DNA of 64,000 nt, taken from positions 2,137,474 through 2,201,473 of the forward strand of contig JAMKCF010000018.1 of NCBI GenBank assembly GCA_023634235.1, read 5' to 3'. Origin of the DNA: Pisaster brevispinus (taxonomy: Eukaryota; Echinodermata; Asteroidea; Forcipulatida; Asteriidae). The notes under the pieces were generated by a model. The model searched no databases. It was not told where the DNA came from and worked only from the letters and a program-made list of their open reading frames with translations. Positions within the stretch are counted from its first letter, which is position 1. Each line of letters opens with the position of its first letter. Below, one piece after another: positions 57,001 to 64,000 of this stretch. The position numbers and the translations under genes are program-made.

Positions 57001-60000
57001 TCGTTGAACTAATCTCGATGATTTTATTCCAAACGAAGTTCTAAACAACCGATCCTAAAAAAATGAATCCATGAAAGTGATTGTTGATGGAAAAAGTATT
57101 ATTTAGGGCAGAAATTAGGGGATAAGATCGTCCAAAAATGCAATTTTTAAAACGTTTCTTTACAACGCATAGCCAGCTTTCTGAAAATAATAAAATCCCA
57201 CACTGTGCGGCATCCTGTGTGTATGTTTTCGGCGCGGCGCACAAAGCAAAATGTATAACAAATTGTAGGTTTGAATTAGTTGTAGTAGTTTTACAATGAG
57301 GTTGTTTGGACCGAAATAGATGTCAATCATTCTCCTTGGATAGTGTCGGGGCTAGGGGGTTAATAACATTATTTTTACGTAAAGGAATATCTCAAATGTT
57401 TTTGCTTTCACGTCCGATGACGTCATATACCAACGGGCGCCATTTTGATGACGTCATATCTACGGGCGCCATTTTGATGACGTCATGCCGCCCTCCCAAA
57501 AAAAAAGTCTGTGGAGAACACTGGTTTAATAATTTACCCAATGTGAATAAATACAGTGGACTGTAAGTAGCAAATCCTTCCATACGTCACCATTGCTGAG
57601 GTCAACGATGGAAATGCGTATATGTGTACACGTCACGCACATCTCTCAGCCAATGATAGGGCTTCCTTTAAACACAGTGAGGGCGCTGTTGGGCTTGTGA
57701 TGTTACAGGTATCAGAAATCTGGTTTTTGGGGGGTTTGATTTTTGCGACTGTATATTTTGAAATTTGTCACGGTCCCTTTCGGATCTCATCTATATTAAA
57801 TCATGAAAATCAATTCAGAAACCGGGGTTTTTCAGTTACAGTGGTCAATGTAACGCGAGTAACGAGTTATAGAAGACATTTGTTTTTGATTTGCAGACAT
57901 CCATTGCAGAGTGTGTGACGTATCTCGACAATGGTGTGATTTTCATCGGATCCAGACTCGGCGACTCCCAGCTAGTCAGGGTAAGTGAGTGCCGGTGTGG
58001 CAGGACATTCTGTTCCCCCCCCCCTGGAGATTCTGTCCCCCCATACAGCAAATTGTGTACAAACCTCTTCTGATAGCGCCCTCTTTTGAATCAACCTCCT
58101 TCAGCCCATGTTAATTTCCCATATGGCGGACAGAATCTCCGGCGGACATATTTCCCTATGACATCGTGCCTCAGCGAGCAAACCTGATGATTTGAAACCG
58201 GGGCCTAATGAAATAGAGCTGCTTAAGCAGACAATTCTGCTTGCAAATTTTGTGCTTAGCAAAAGTTAACAGGACACCAGTCAGAAATGGTGCTTGTGAC
58301 ATGGTATTTTGCTGGTAACCATCGATAAGCATAGCTTTGTTGTGCTTAGCTACTTTTTGTGCTTAAACAGCTCTATGAAATTGGGCCCTGCAAAGAGCTG
58401 CTTAAGCAGAAATAATTGATTAACAGTTTCCTGCTTAGCAAAATGTGCAGGATACCAGTCAAATATGGTACATGTTACAAAAAGGGCTGGTTTGCATCGA
58501 TGTAGTAATTTACTAAAAACACAGTTAGTTCTGTGTGCATTTGTGCCACCATACACGACCCTTACAGTTCCAAATTGTCGATCAACTCGCTGGAAAATGT
58601 TACCAAGAAAGGGTGGTAAGACAATGCTCTAGAATTGCAAAGGTCGTGGGTTCGAATCCCACCCGAGTAATATGCCTGTGATTTTTTTTACAGAACTCGG
58701 GGAAAGTACTGAGTATACAGTGCTAACACACATCGGTGTAGGGTAAAAACCAAAATTAATATTCTTTATCCCCGATGCAAAATTAACATCTATTAAGAAA
58801 GGGTGGGTTAACTGGTTTCCGTTTCGCCATAAATTTAGCTGACAGTTGACCCAGACGAGCACGGTTGCTACGTGCAAACGATGGAGACTTTTACCAACCT
58901 GGGACCCATCGTTGACATGGTCGTAGTAGATCTGGACAGGCAAGGACAGGGTCAGGTGAGTCAGGGTTTCAGACTTTGTCAATTTAACACTTATACAGAA
59001 AAATGGTCTTTCAAAACTATTTACCTCACTAGACTATTTTTTTAATTTTATATTTAGGTGGTTTTGTTTTCCTTTTAGAATTTTTTACATTTTTGTTTAA
59101 GGGCTCAGTTTTTAGTAAAACCTAAAAGGAGTCATAAATGACTTTCTGTCGGGATAAAATAAAATCGCTTTTGACACTTTTTCAAAACTATCCATGCAAA
59201 GCCAAGGCTCGAATTTGGGGGAAAACCCACAAGACTGCAGGGCTTGTAGCTCAAAACTCTTACTGGACCAGGAAATTTGTTACAAGACCGGAATCAAATC
59301 GAGAAGAACACTATCTACACAGTTTCACATTTGAGCTGGGGTTTTTTTGGACAAGTATTAAGAGAAAATTTATCTCATTTTTCCTATGGGTAATACTTCA
59401 ATACTCAACAGAATTGAAACAAATTTGTATTTATCAGTTTAAATCAAAAAAATACAGAGGTATTATTATTGAAAAAAGACAAGACTGCCGGACTGTACGG
59501 TCCTAAGTTTACTGGCCCGGTGCTAAAATCACTGGCCTCGGGCCTGCGGTCCAGTGTCAAATTCGAGCCCTGAAAGCATCCAACCTTACATCTTTAAACG
59601 AGACCAGAACGTATCTCTCGCGCTTTAAACGCGACCAGAACGTATCTCTCGCGCTTTAAACGAGACAAGAACGTATCTCTCGCGCTTTAAACGAGACCAG
59701 AACGTATCTCTCGCGCTTTAAACGAGACCAGAACGTATCTCTCGCGCTTTTAAACGAGACCAGAACGTATCTCTCGCGCTTTAAACGAGACCAGAACGTA
59801 TCTCTCGCGCTTTAAACGAGACCAGAACGTATCTCTCGCGCTTTAAACGAGACCAGAACGTATCTCTCGCGCTTTAAACGAGACCAGAACGTATCTCTCG
59901 CGCTTTAAACGAGACCAGAACGTATCTCTCGCGCTTTAAACGAGACCAGAACGTATCTCTCGCGCTTTAAATGAGACCAGAACGTATCTCTCGCGCTTTA

Positions 60001-63000
60001 AACGAGACCAGAACGTATCTCTCGCGCTTTCCGAGTCTCAGCAACCAAATAACTATATTTAAAAACCCTTTTAAAGTGAGCGCTGGTAACTTTAAGTCAC
60101 GGCACATGTTATTTATTTCACTGTTTTCTCCAAAGTGCAATGCCCTGGGGGAGTCAAAGTCCTTGATATCCTAGACTGGATCATTCCACATATCTAAGAG
60201 GCAGATCAGCTCCCAAAGCTGTGTAGTTTTTGGTTTGTTTTTCTTTGAGGGCTGGGACAATTTTCACTCGTGCTTCGTGCAACAATTTGTACAAACATAC
60301 AAACCTGCTCAGATCGAAACCCTCTGATAAAGTGGAGCCATCTGTTCTTAGTAGCAGGCTTCCAGGACCCAATTTCACAGAGCTGCTTAAGCAGAAAATA
60401 ATGCTTAACAATTTCCTTCTAAGCAGAAATGAGCAGGATACCAGTCACTAATTGTGCACGTGACATGGTAGTTTGGCTGGTAACCTTATTCTGGTAAGCA
60501 ACATTTTATTGTGCTTAGCAAACTGTTGTGCTTAAGCAGCTCTATGAAATTGGGCCCTGATGACTTGCTGACAGCCTGTGCAGGGTTCTGAGGTTTCCAA
60601 CACTACCCCAGCCAATCAAGCTTTTTGACTTACTGGGGAGCCAGGAACTAGTGAAATCTTCCTGCATTTGTGTAATTCCGTGGGTTTCTCCTACACTTAA
60701 GGTTTTTAAGCTAATACTTCTCTTGCAAGAAAAGAATAAAATCATCAAAAAGAGATCTGTGAAATGTTGAGGAATCAATCACCAAAGGGGCACACCTTTT
60801 GTTTCTTCAGCTCGTCACCTGCTCTGGTTCGTACAAAGAGGGCAGTCTTCGCATCATCAGAAACGGTATTGGGATTCACGAACACGCAAGCATAGACCTC
60901 CCTGGTATTAAGGGACTGTGGCCACTGAGGGTGGACCAGGCATCTCGGTTTGATGACACGCTCATTCTCTCCTTCGTTGGACAGACAAGGTTTGTTGGGT
61001 TTTTTTATTTTTATTTTTGTATATATATATGTATTTTTTTATGAGATATCGCCTAACATCACAAGGTTGGATGGCCACTTCAAGGTGAGGGCTACACTTA
61101 ACTGATTTGGGCTGTCAAATCAAATCAACTGTCACCAGGGGGATGTTGCCACCTACTCCTGGGGCTGAAACAGGGTTAGCCCCTTCACAGTCTGTAAGGA
61201 TGTAGGCAAGGGTATCATCCACTAGGAGCCTGGATGGTAGAGCAGAATGTACTACCTTCCCAACTTTTTACGAAGCAATTATGGTTTGCCGTGCTCAAGG
61301 ACACAAGTGTCATGACCGGAATTTGAACCCACACTCTGCTGCTGACAACACCAGACCGCTCGGCCATTTATCCCGGATGTACACACAAACAAGTATGCTT
61401 CGAGATTTTTTGCATGGAGCTTTTCTCGTGCAAGATATGATTTTCATGCAAAAACAAGATACAATGTTTTTGCACTGATTCGACAAAAATAGTTTTTTAT
61501 GGGAATTTCTTCAGACGTTAATTTCCACCAAGAATTTGTTTTCAAAGAATGTTTTTTTCTCTGTTTTGTTTGCTTTATAGCAGATACATTTCTAAAGCAC
61601 AAAACAAATCTTGCTCAGCAGGAACAGGTTACCAGGGAAAATAGCATCATACATTATAATTATGACTGGCTCCCAGCTAAATGTGCGTAGCAGATAAACT
61701 TTGCTAAGCGGCTATTAAATCGATAGGCTTTATTTTTGTGTGTCGTCCTTAGAGTGCTGATGCTAAACGGCGAGGAGGTCGAAGAGACAGAAATGCCAGG
61801 GATCGATGGTGACCAACAAACCTTCTACTGCGGGAATGTCTTTAATAATCAACTCATTCAGGTAAGGTGGTCGTTGCTGACGTAAGACTTTGCTAACAGG
61901 TCAAAATAAAGGACGGAAATAAGACTTTGCTAACGGGTAAAAATAAAGGACTGACATAAGACTTTGCTAACGGGTCAAAATAAAGGATGGAAATAAGACT
62001 TTGCTAACGGGTAAAAATAAAGGACTGACATAAGACTTTGCTAACGGGTCAAAATAAAGGACGGACATAAGACTTTGCTAACGGGTCAAAATAAAGGACG
62101 GACATAAGACTTTGCTAACGGGTCAAAATAAAGGACGGAAATAAGACTTTGCTAACGGGTCAAAATAAAGGACGGAAATAAGACTTTGCTAACGGGTCAA
62201 AATAAATGACAGAAATAAGACTTTGCTAACGGGTCAAAATAAATGACAGAAATGTTTGGGGTGATTTAATTGCTTCTTCAAATTCTGACCGACATTCAGA
62301 CAGACTTGTTCCTCTGGAGGATTGGTACTAGTATGAACTTTAAAATCAGTGAGCTTTCAGATGGACACTTAGCTCTGGAGGATTGGTACAAGTATGATCT
62401 TTATAATCAGTGAGCTTCAGATGGACACTTAGCTCTGGAGGATTGGTGCTGGTATGAACTTTAGAATCAGTGAGCTTTCAGATGGACACTTAGCTCTGGA
62501 GGATTGGTACTGGTATGAACTTTAGAATCAGTGAGCTTTCAGATGGAAACTTAGCTCTGGAGGATTGGTACTGGTATGAACTTTATAATCAGTGAGCTTT
62601 CAGATGGACACTTAGCTCTGGAGGATTGGTACTGGTATGAACTTTATAATCAGTGAGCTTTCAGATGGACACTTAGCTCTGGAGGATTGGTACTGGTATG
62701 AACTTTAGAATCAGTGAGCTTTCAGATGAAAATATTTCCCTGGAGGATTGGTACTGGTATTAACTTTTTAATCTTTTTTTTTATTTTTTAAAAATTGTTT
62801 ATCAGATCACAGCAGCATCTGTGCGGTTAGTGAACGCCGTCACCAAACGTATGGTTAGCGAGTGGCAATCGCCGTCCAGTAAGAACATCAGCGTGGCTGC
62901 TTGCAACACGAGACAAGCCGTCTGCGCCGTAGGGAGAGACGTGTTCTACATAGAAATACACGAAGGAGAGCTCAAGCAGATCAGGTAATAAAAATAATAT

Positions 63001-64000
63001 TGGGCTCTTAATTACTGCTTTTTCACTCCCCCAGGGGCGTACCAAAGTGCTAATTATTTGTTTTTCAAGAGGATAAGCAGATTTATGTTTTGAATTATGA
63101 GAACCATTTTATATAGCGCTTTATAGCAGGATAGTTCTTTTTAGAAATGGTAGTCTCCCGAATTCCGAAATCTACTCCGCGGCAGTAGAATAAATAGCAA
63201 TACAAGTTCTCAAAGAACAAATCTACACAGCAAAGAAGATACATACATCTGGTGTTATCGCAAACTAAATGTTTTTATTCAATTCAATTTTTCAATTCAA
63301 GAATACATTTATTTCCATACTCTCATAAAAGAATAACAACAGTTACATGTATTACGGAGTAAAGCAAAACATATCTTTAAGTAAGAGTAACCATAAATAA
63401 ATAAATAGAGTACGGGGCCGTTTTGGTACGGGGCCATTTGTATACCTCACTGTACAATGCCTCAAAAGTCATCAATGTTTATTGATGGAGTCTTTCTCCT
63501 TCAAGATACAGATCTATTACAAAAATAGAGATACAACAGGGATGTGATTTCTCTGGTTTTTTTCCAGAAATCCGTTTGTTTTACCCCCCCCAAAAAAAAA
63601 TAAATAAATAAAAAATAAAAATTTATAATAATAATTATAAATAAATTAAATTGAAAAAAATGTTTTAAAAAAATTATTTAATATATATATATATTTTTTT
63701 AATTAAGACCATAAAAAGAATAAAGATAAAACCAAATAGAATGCACCAGAGTGCAGATTAGGGCTTTTAAAACAAAAGATAAATGTATGTAAGTAGGCTT
63801 CGAGCTCGCAAGTTTTCGCCCCCACAAGATTTCATGCTTTGCGCTCACAGTTCAGGTTTTTTTTTTCAACAGCCTATCACATATGACCCCACGATATTAT
63901 GGATCATTCTCATTCAAAAATTGTTTTTAAAAATGCAATTATTTTTACTTTGGCAGTACTGTAACCATGGATCATGAGGTAGCGTGCCTGGACATCACCC
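47955..64000 (+). CDS. DDB1: DDB1, DNA damage-binding protein 1, first 13 exons (partial)
   Basis: DDB1 is the three-propeller adaptor of CUL4-RBX1 ubiquitin ligases; it binds DCAF receptors such as DDB2 and acts in nucleotide-excision repair and cell-cycle control. Twelve full exons plus the start of a thirteenth give 544 codons in unbroken phase, beginning [21 protein letters not shown]. The sequence follows human DDB1 closely throughout (for example [76 protein letters not shown]). It covers propeller BPA and about half of BPB; the other half lies beyond the window (full length about 1140). The ATG context is CACCAAAATG, with A at -3. Introns are long and repeat-filled. Confidence 0.98.
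48016..49558 (+). other. DDB1 intron 1
   Basis: Holds a minus-strand SINE (48230-48606); otherwise no feature recognised. Confidence 0.8.
48230..48606 (-). mobile_element. tRNA-derived SINE, near full length
   Basis: Reading the minus strand: tRNA-like head with a degenerate A box near GGAGCGGATAAGAGCACC and B box GGTTCGAGTCCC-like, then the body with GATGGGACGTAAAGCCG, GTTGTGTAACGCACGTGAAA and GGGGTTCGCCCC, ending in TGCAAGG. Same family as 52026-52442 in the opposite orientation. Confidence 0.85.
49559..49707 (+). CDS. DDB1: DDB1 exon 2
   Basis: Acceptor TTCTTTTCAG, donor GTTTGT. Encodes [16 protein letters not shown] to ELFKPQ, first blades of propeller BPA. Confidence 0.97.
50589..50624 (+). 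mobile_element. Hairpin with hammerhead-like core
   Basis: CTGACGAT, stem GACTAG / CTAGTC, then GAAACCTTGAG. Same layout as 13034 and 24217. Confidence 0.5.
50712..50905. mobile_element. GGGCCCAATTTCAT-family MITE copy
   Basis: Starts GGGCCCAATGTCATAAAGC; ends AGCTTTATGAAATTGGACCC; GGTTACCAGCCAAC in the middle. Confidence 0.85.
50930..51095 (+). repeat. Dispersed repeat (GTAGTCTCCCGAATT family), copy 1
   Basis: GTAGTCTCCCGAATTTCC, ATCTACTCTGCGGCAGTAGA, AAGAACAAATCTACACAG and TGGTGTTACCGCAAAC recur in the same order at 63110-63275. Confidence 0.85.
51260..51376 (+). CDS. DDB1: DDB1 exon 3
   Basis: 39 codons, phase 0. Acceptor TTTACCTTCAG, donor GTGGGA. Encodes [20 protein letters not shown] to KAHGNVQ. 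Confidence 0.97.
51721..51955 (-). mobile_element. tRNA-derived SINE, third type
   Basis: On the minus strand: TAGCTCACTAGGTAGAGC (A box) and GGTTCAAATCCCGCTCC (B box) about 45 bp apart, like a Lys/Asn-type tRNA. The adjoining sequence to about 51955 is probably the SINE body. Confidence 0.7.
52026..52442 (+). mobile_element. tRNA-derived SINE, near full length
   Basis: Head: GTCGTGGCCGAGCGGATAAG (A box) and GTTCGAGTCCC (B box), Leu/Ser-tRNA-like spacing. Body: GATGGGACGTAAAGCCG, GTGTTGTGTAACGCACGTAA, GGGTTCGCCCC. Tail: GCGCTATACAAATAC then TATTATTAT. Not a functional tRNA: no acceptor stem closes around it. Confidence 0.9.
52459..52604 (+). CDS. DDB1: DDB1 exon 4
   Basis: Acceptor AATTCTTAG, donor GTACAA. 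Encodes [18 protein letters not shown] to LKAFSIR. Confidence 0.97.
52605..53074 (+). repeat. DDB1 intron 4, degenerate GTTGACAGTTTT repeats
   Basis: Variants of TTGACAGTTTTGG(C)ACCCCTGTTTTA recur through 52664-52960. GATGA(G/C)AGTTTCTATTCACC followed by TGCCTTACTGG is duplicated with 38-bp spacing (52820 and 52858). Confidence 0.75.
53075..53150 (+). CDS. DDB1: DDB1 exon 5
   Basis: 76 nt, acceptor ATGTTTTTAG, donor GTAAGT. Encodes [19 protein letters not shown] to FVHQ. Confidence 0.96.
53190..53965 (+). repeat. 74-bp minisatellite in DDB1 intron 5 (about 10.5 units)
   Basis: Unit parts: CTAGAGGATTGGAATGAATG, TACTCTTCCAAAAACCAATG, ATGTACCATCCCTTTATGAT, ATGTTTCTTGAAAA. Occupies nearly all of the 875-bp intron 5 (53151-54025). 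The minus-strand ORFs over it are repeat artefacts. Confidence 0.95.
54026..54238 (+). CDS. DDB1: DDB1 exon 6
   Basis: 71 codons, phase 0; acceptor CATGGTCCAG, donor GTAAGA. Encodes [18 protein letters not shown] to AIAPPSIK. Confidence 0.97.
54239..54840 (+). other. DDB1 intron 6
   Basis: 602 bp. An imperfect inverted repeat, CTGTTGGACT / AGTCCAACAG, spans 54322-54402; nothing else recognised. Confidence 0.7.
54841..54999 (+). CDS. DDB1: DDB1 exon 7
   Basis: 53 codons; acceptor TTGATCTAG, donor GTGAGG. Encodes [19 protein letters not shown] to VELLGE. Confidence 0.97.
55025..55260 (+). repeat. Inverted dispersed repeat, left copy
   Basis: GCTACGGCTACGGCTGGA, CTTGTCAAAACTAATCCCGG, ACAGCCATCGGAC and CATCGGATGGGCCATGGGAT. 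The 55640-55875 copy is the same sequence on the opposite strand, at roughly 70-80% identity by eye over the best blocks. Confidence 0.75.
55640..55875 (-). repeat. Inverted dispersed repeat, right copy
   Basis: On the minus strand: CTTGTCAAAATTAATCCTGG, ACAGACCATCGGAC, GGGCCATCGGATGGGAGTTC. Forms a potential long hairpin with 55025-55260. Confidence 0.75.
56148..56222. mobile_element. Palindrome with inverted GATGTTTCGACCCTAG ends
   Basis: CCTGATGTTTCGACCCTAGC is mirrored by GCTAGGGTCGAAACATCAGG. The TCGAAAC(A/G)T end resembles the other hairpin motifs in this window. Confidence 0.75.
56296..57523. mobile_element. 1.2-kb non-autonomous DNA transposon, hAT-like ends
   Basis: Left CAGTGTTCTCCACAC and right GTGGAGAACACTG are terminal inverted repeats. 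Just inside, GGCCGCCCTCCCAAA and GCCGCCCTCCCAAAA appear near the two ends. No transposase ORF. An exact 8-bp target duplication is not visible (GTTTA flanks both sides). Confidence 0.7.
56320..56410 (+). repeat. GGCCGCCCTGCCAAA tandem repeat inside the transposon
   Basis: Four units of about 22-27 bp begin (G)GCCGCCCT(C/G)C(C/T)(A)AA near the element's left end. Confidence 0.85.
57630..57700 (+). repeat. Dispersed repeat, copy C (CTCTCAGCCAATGA family)
   Basis: CACATCTCTCAGCCAATGAT, CAGTGAGGGCGCTGTTGGG and TGTGATGTTAC in the same order as 22495-22575. Confidence 0.6.
57897..57980 (+). CDS. DDB1: DDB1 exon 8
   Basis: 28 codons; acceptor TGATTTGCAG, donor GTAAGT. Encodes [19 protein letters not shown] to SQLVR. 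Confidence 0.97.
58201..58520. mobile_element. GGGCCCAATTTCAT-family MITE, one full and one adjoining partial copy
   Basis: Full copy: GGGCCTAATGAAATAGAGCT to AGCTCTATGAAATTGGGCCC (58201-58389). It is followed at once by a second copy starting AAAGAGCTGCTTAAGCAGAA that decays by about 58520. Confidence 0.8.
58618..58745 (+). mobile_element. SINE remnant, second family
   Basis: GGTCGTGGGTTCGAATCCCA is a perfect tRNA B-box region, followed by CCGAGTAATATGCCTGTGAT and GTGCTAACACACATCGGTGT. Diverged copy at 29085-29235. Confidence 0.7.
58839..58955 (+). CDS. DDB1: DDB1 exon 9
   Basis: 39 codons; acceptor CATAAATTTAG, donor GTGAGT. Encodes [18 protein letters not shown] to DRQGQGQ. Confidence 0.96.
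59593..60027 (+). repeat. 31-bp tandem array, 14 units
   Basis: Unit TTTAAACGAGACCAGAACG + TATCTCTCGCGC (31 bp). 14 nearly identical units; one has an extra T and a few carry single substitutions (GCGACC, GACAAG, AATGAG). Confidence 0.97.
60365..60558. mobile_element. GGGCCCAATTTCAT-family MITE nested in the dispersed repeat
   Basis: Left end GGACCCAATTTCACAGAGCT and right end AGCTCTATGAAATTGGGCCC; copy 1 of the host repeat shows the uninterrupted site. Confidence 0.9.
60811..60989 (+). CDS. DDB1: DDB1 exon 10
   Basis: Acceptor TTTGTTTCTTCAG, donor GTTTGT. Encodes [18 protein letters not shown] to LSFVGQTR. Confidence 0.97.
60990..61752 (+). other. DDB1 intron 10
   Basis: Contains a decayed minus-strand SINE (about 61060-61372) with GAATTTGAACCCACACTCTG, and a decayed MITE (about 61570-61725) with CAGGTTACCAGGG and GACTGGCTCCCAGCT. 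Confidence 0.65.
61753..61861 (+). CDS. DDB1: DDB1 exon 11
   Basis: Acceptor TGTCGTCCTTAG, donor GTAAGG. Encodes [19 protein letters not shown] to NNQLIQ. Confidence 0.97.
61885..62252 (+). repeat. 37-bp minisatellite (about 10 units)
   Basis: Unit AGACTTTGCTAACGGGTCAA + AATAAAGGACGGAAATA (37 bp), with alternating GGAAATA / TGACATA variants. Confidence 0.95.
62311..62772 (+). repeat. 61-bp minisatellite, locus 2 (about 7.5 units)
   Basis: Same unit and orientation as 40830-41490 (GGAGGATTGGTACTGGTATG ...). Confidence 0.95.
62806..62984 (+). CDS. DDB1: DDB1 exon 12
   Basis: Acceptor TTGTTTATCAG, donor GTAATA. Encodes [19 protein letters not shown] to GELKQIR. A 61-bp minisatellite ends only about 33 bp before this acceptor. 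Confidence 0.97.
62985..63956 (+). other. DDB1 intron 12
   Basis: Second copy of the GTAGTCTCCCGAATT repeat (63110-63275) and a very AT-rich low-complexity tract (63585-63710). Confidence 0.8.
63110..63275 (+). repeat. Dispersed repeat (GTAGTCTCCCGAATT family), copy 2
   Basis: Same orientation and block order as 50930-51095. Confidence 0.85.
63957..64000 (+). CDS. DDB1: DDB1 exon 13 (cut by window end)
   Basis: Acceptor TTTGGCAG. Encodes [15 protein letters not shown], matching the human [16 protein letters not shown] segment. Confidence 0.95.

Larger units (their letters stand above)
55000..57896 (+). other. DDB1 intron 7
   Basis: 2.9 kb, built largely from repeats: an inverted repeat pair (55025-55260 and 55640-55875), a GAAAC palindrome (56148-56222), a 1.2-kb TIR element (56296-57523) and a dispersed repeat (57630-57700). 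Confidence 0.8.
57981..58838 (+). other. DDB1 intron 8
   Basis: Holds MITE copies (58201-58389, partial 58390-58520) and a SINE remnant (58618-58745). Exon 9 begins about 90 bp after the SINE. Confidence 0.8.
59590..60700 (+). repeat. Dispersed repeat, copy 2, expanded and interrupted
   Basis: Collinear with 481-1205 but with two changes: 14 tandem 31-bp units at its left end, and a MITE at 60365-60558 splitting the TTCTTAGTAGCAGGCTTCCA block from the CTTGCTGACAGCCTGTGCAG block. Confidence 0.85.
58956..60810 (+). other. DDB1 intron 9
   Basis: Dominated by the second copy of the dispersed repeat (59590-60700), which includes a 31-bp array and a nested MITE. Confidence 0.8.
61862..62805 (+). 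other. DDB1 intron 11, made of two tandem arrays
   Basis: A 37-bp array and a 61-bp array fill about 830 of 944 bp. Confidence 0.9.

Noticed and set aside
58618..58680. tRNA gene from a perfect GGTTCGAATCC
   Set aside because: Upstream half is not tRNA-like and the downstream sequence matches a dispersed repeat at 29085.
59593..60027. CRISPR-like array (31-bp direct repeats)
   Set aside because: Units are directly abutting without spacers, in an intron of an animal gene: a minisatellite.

Overview
The window is animal nuclear DNA, most likely from an echinoderm and perhaps a sea star. Four multi-exon protein genes can be rebuilt with GT/AG introns and unbroken reading phase across every junction. 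The proteins are deuterostome-like, intergenic DNA is rich in short palindromic elements and tRNA-derived SINEs of a kind I associate with echinoderm genomes, and there are no prokaryotic-style genes. The taxon is an inference; no database was searched.

Layout. (1) 1-14480, + strand: the 3' half of Pax6. Five exons encode the whole homeodomain and the C-terminal transactivation tail to the stop codon; the paired-domain exons lie left of the window. A 3' UTR of about 1.2 kb follows. (2) About 15.7-29.4 kb: intergenic DNA with no supportable gene, full of repeats, palindromes and old SINE pieces. (3) 30033-36239, - strand: a four-exon gene for a secreted 1004-residue protein with a signal peptide, LRRNT, 21 leucine-rich repeats, LRRCT and a C-terminal trypsin-fold domain that has lost its catalytic residues. 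This is the most unusual gene here. (4) 37832(?)-43054, + strand: a divergent calmodulin paralogue that keeps the calmodulin intron positions in its N-terminal half (31-nt and 144-nt exons), has an 11-residue longer central linker and altered EF-hands 3 and 4. (5) 47955-64000, + strand: the first 12 exons and part of exon 13 of DDB1, covering about 544 of roughly 1140 residues.

Repeats. Introns and spacers carry at least six tandem arrays (61, 31, 37, 74, about 27 and 6 bp units). One 61-bp family forms arrays in introns of two different genes 21 kb apart. There are several MITE families, including one beginning GGGCCCAATTTCATAGAGC with many copies, a pogo-like one and a 1.2-kb element with hAT-like ends. 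Two or more SINE families are present, and a recurrent hairpin followed by GAAAC resembles the hammerhead-like motif of Penelope-like elements.

The four genes are not an operon and show no obvious joint function: a developmental transcription factor, a secreted probable recognition protein, a Ca2+ sensor and a ubiquitin-ligase adaptor. The stretches between exons hold no further gene I can support.
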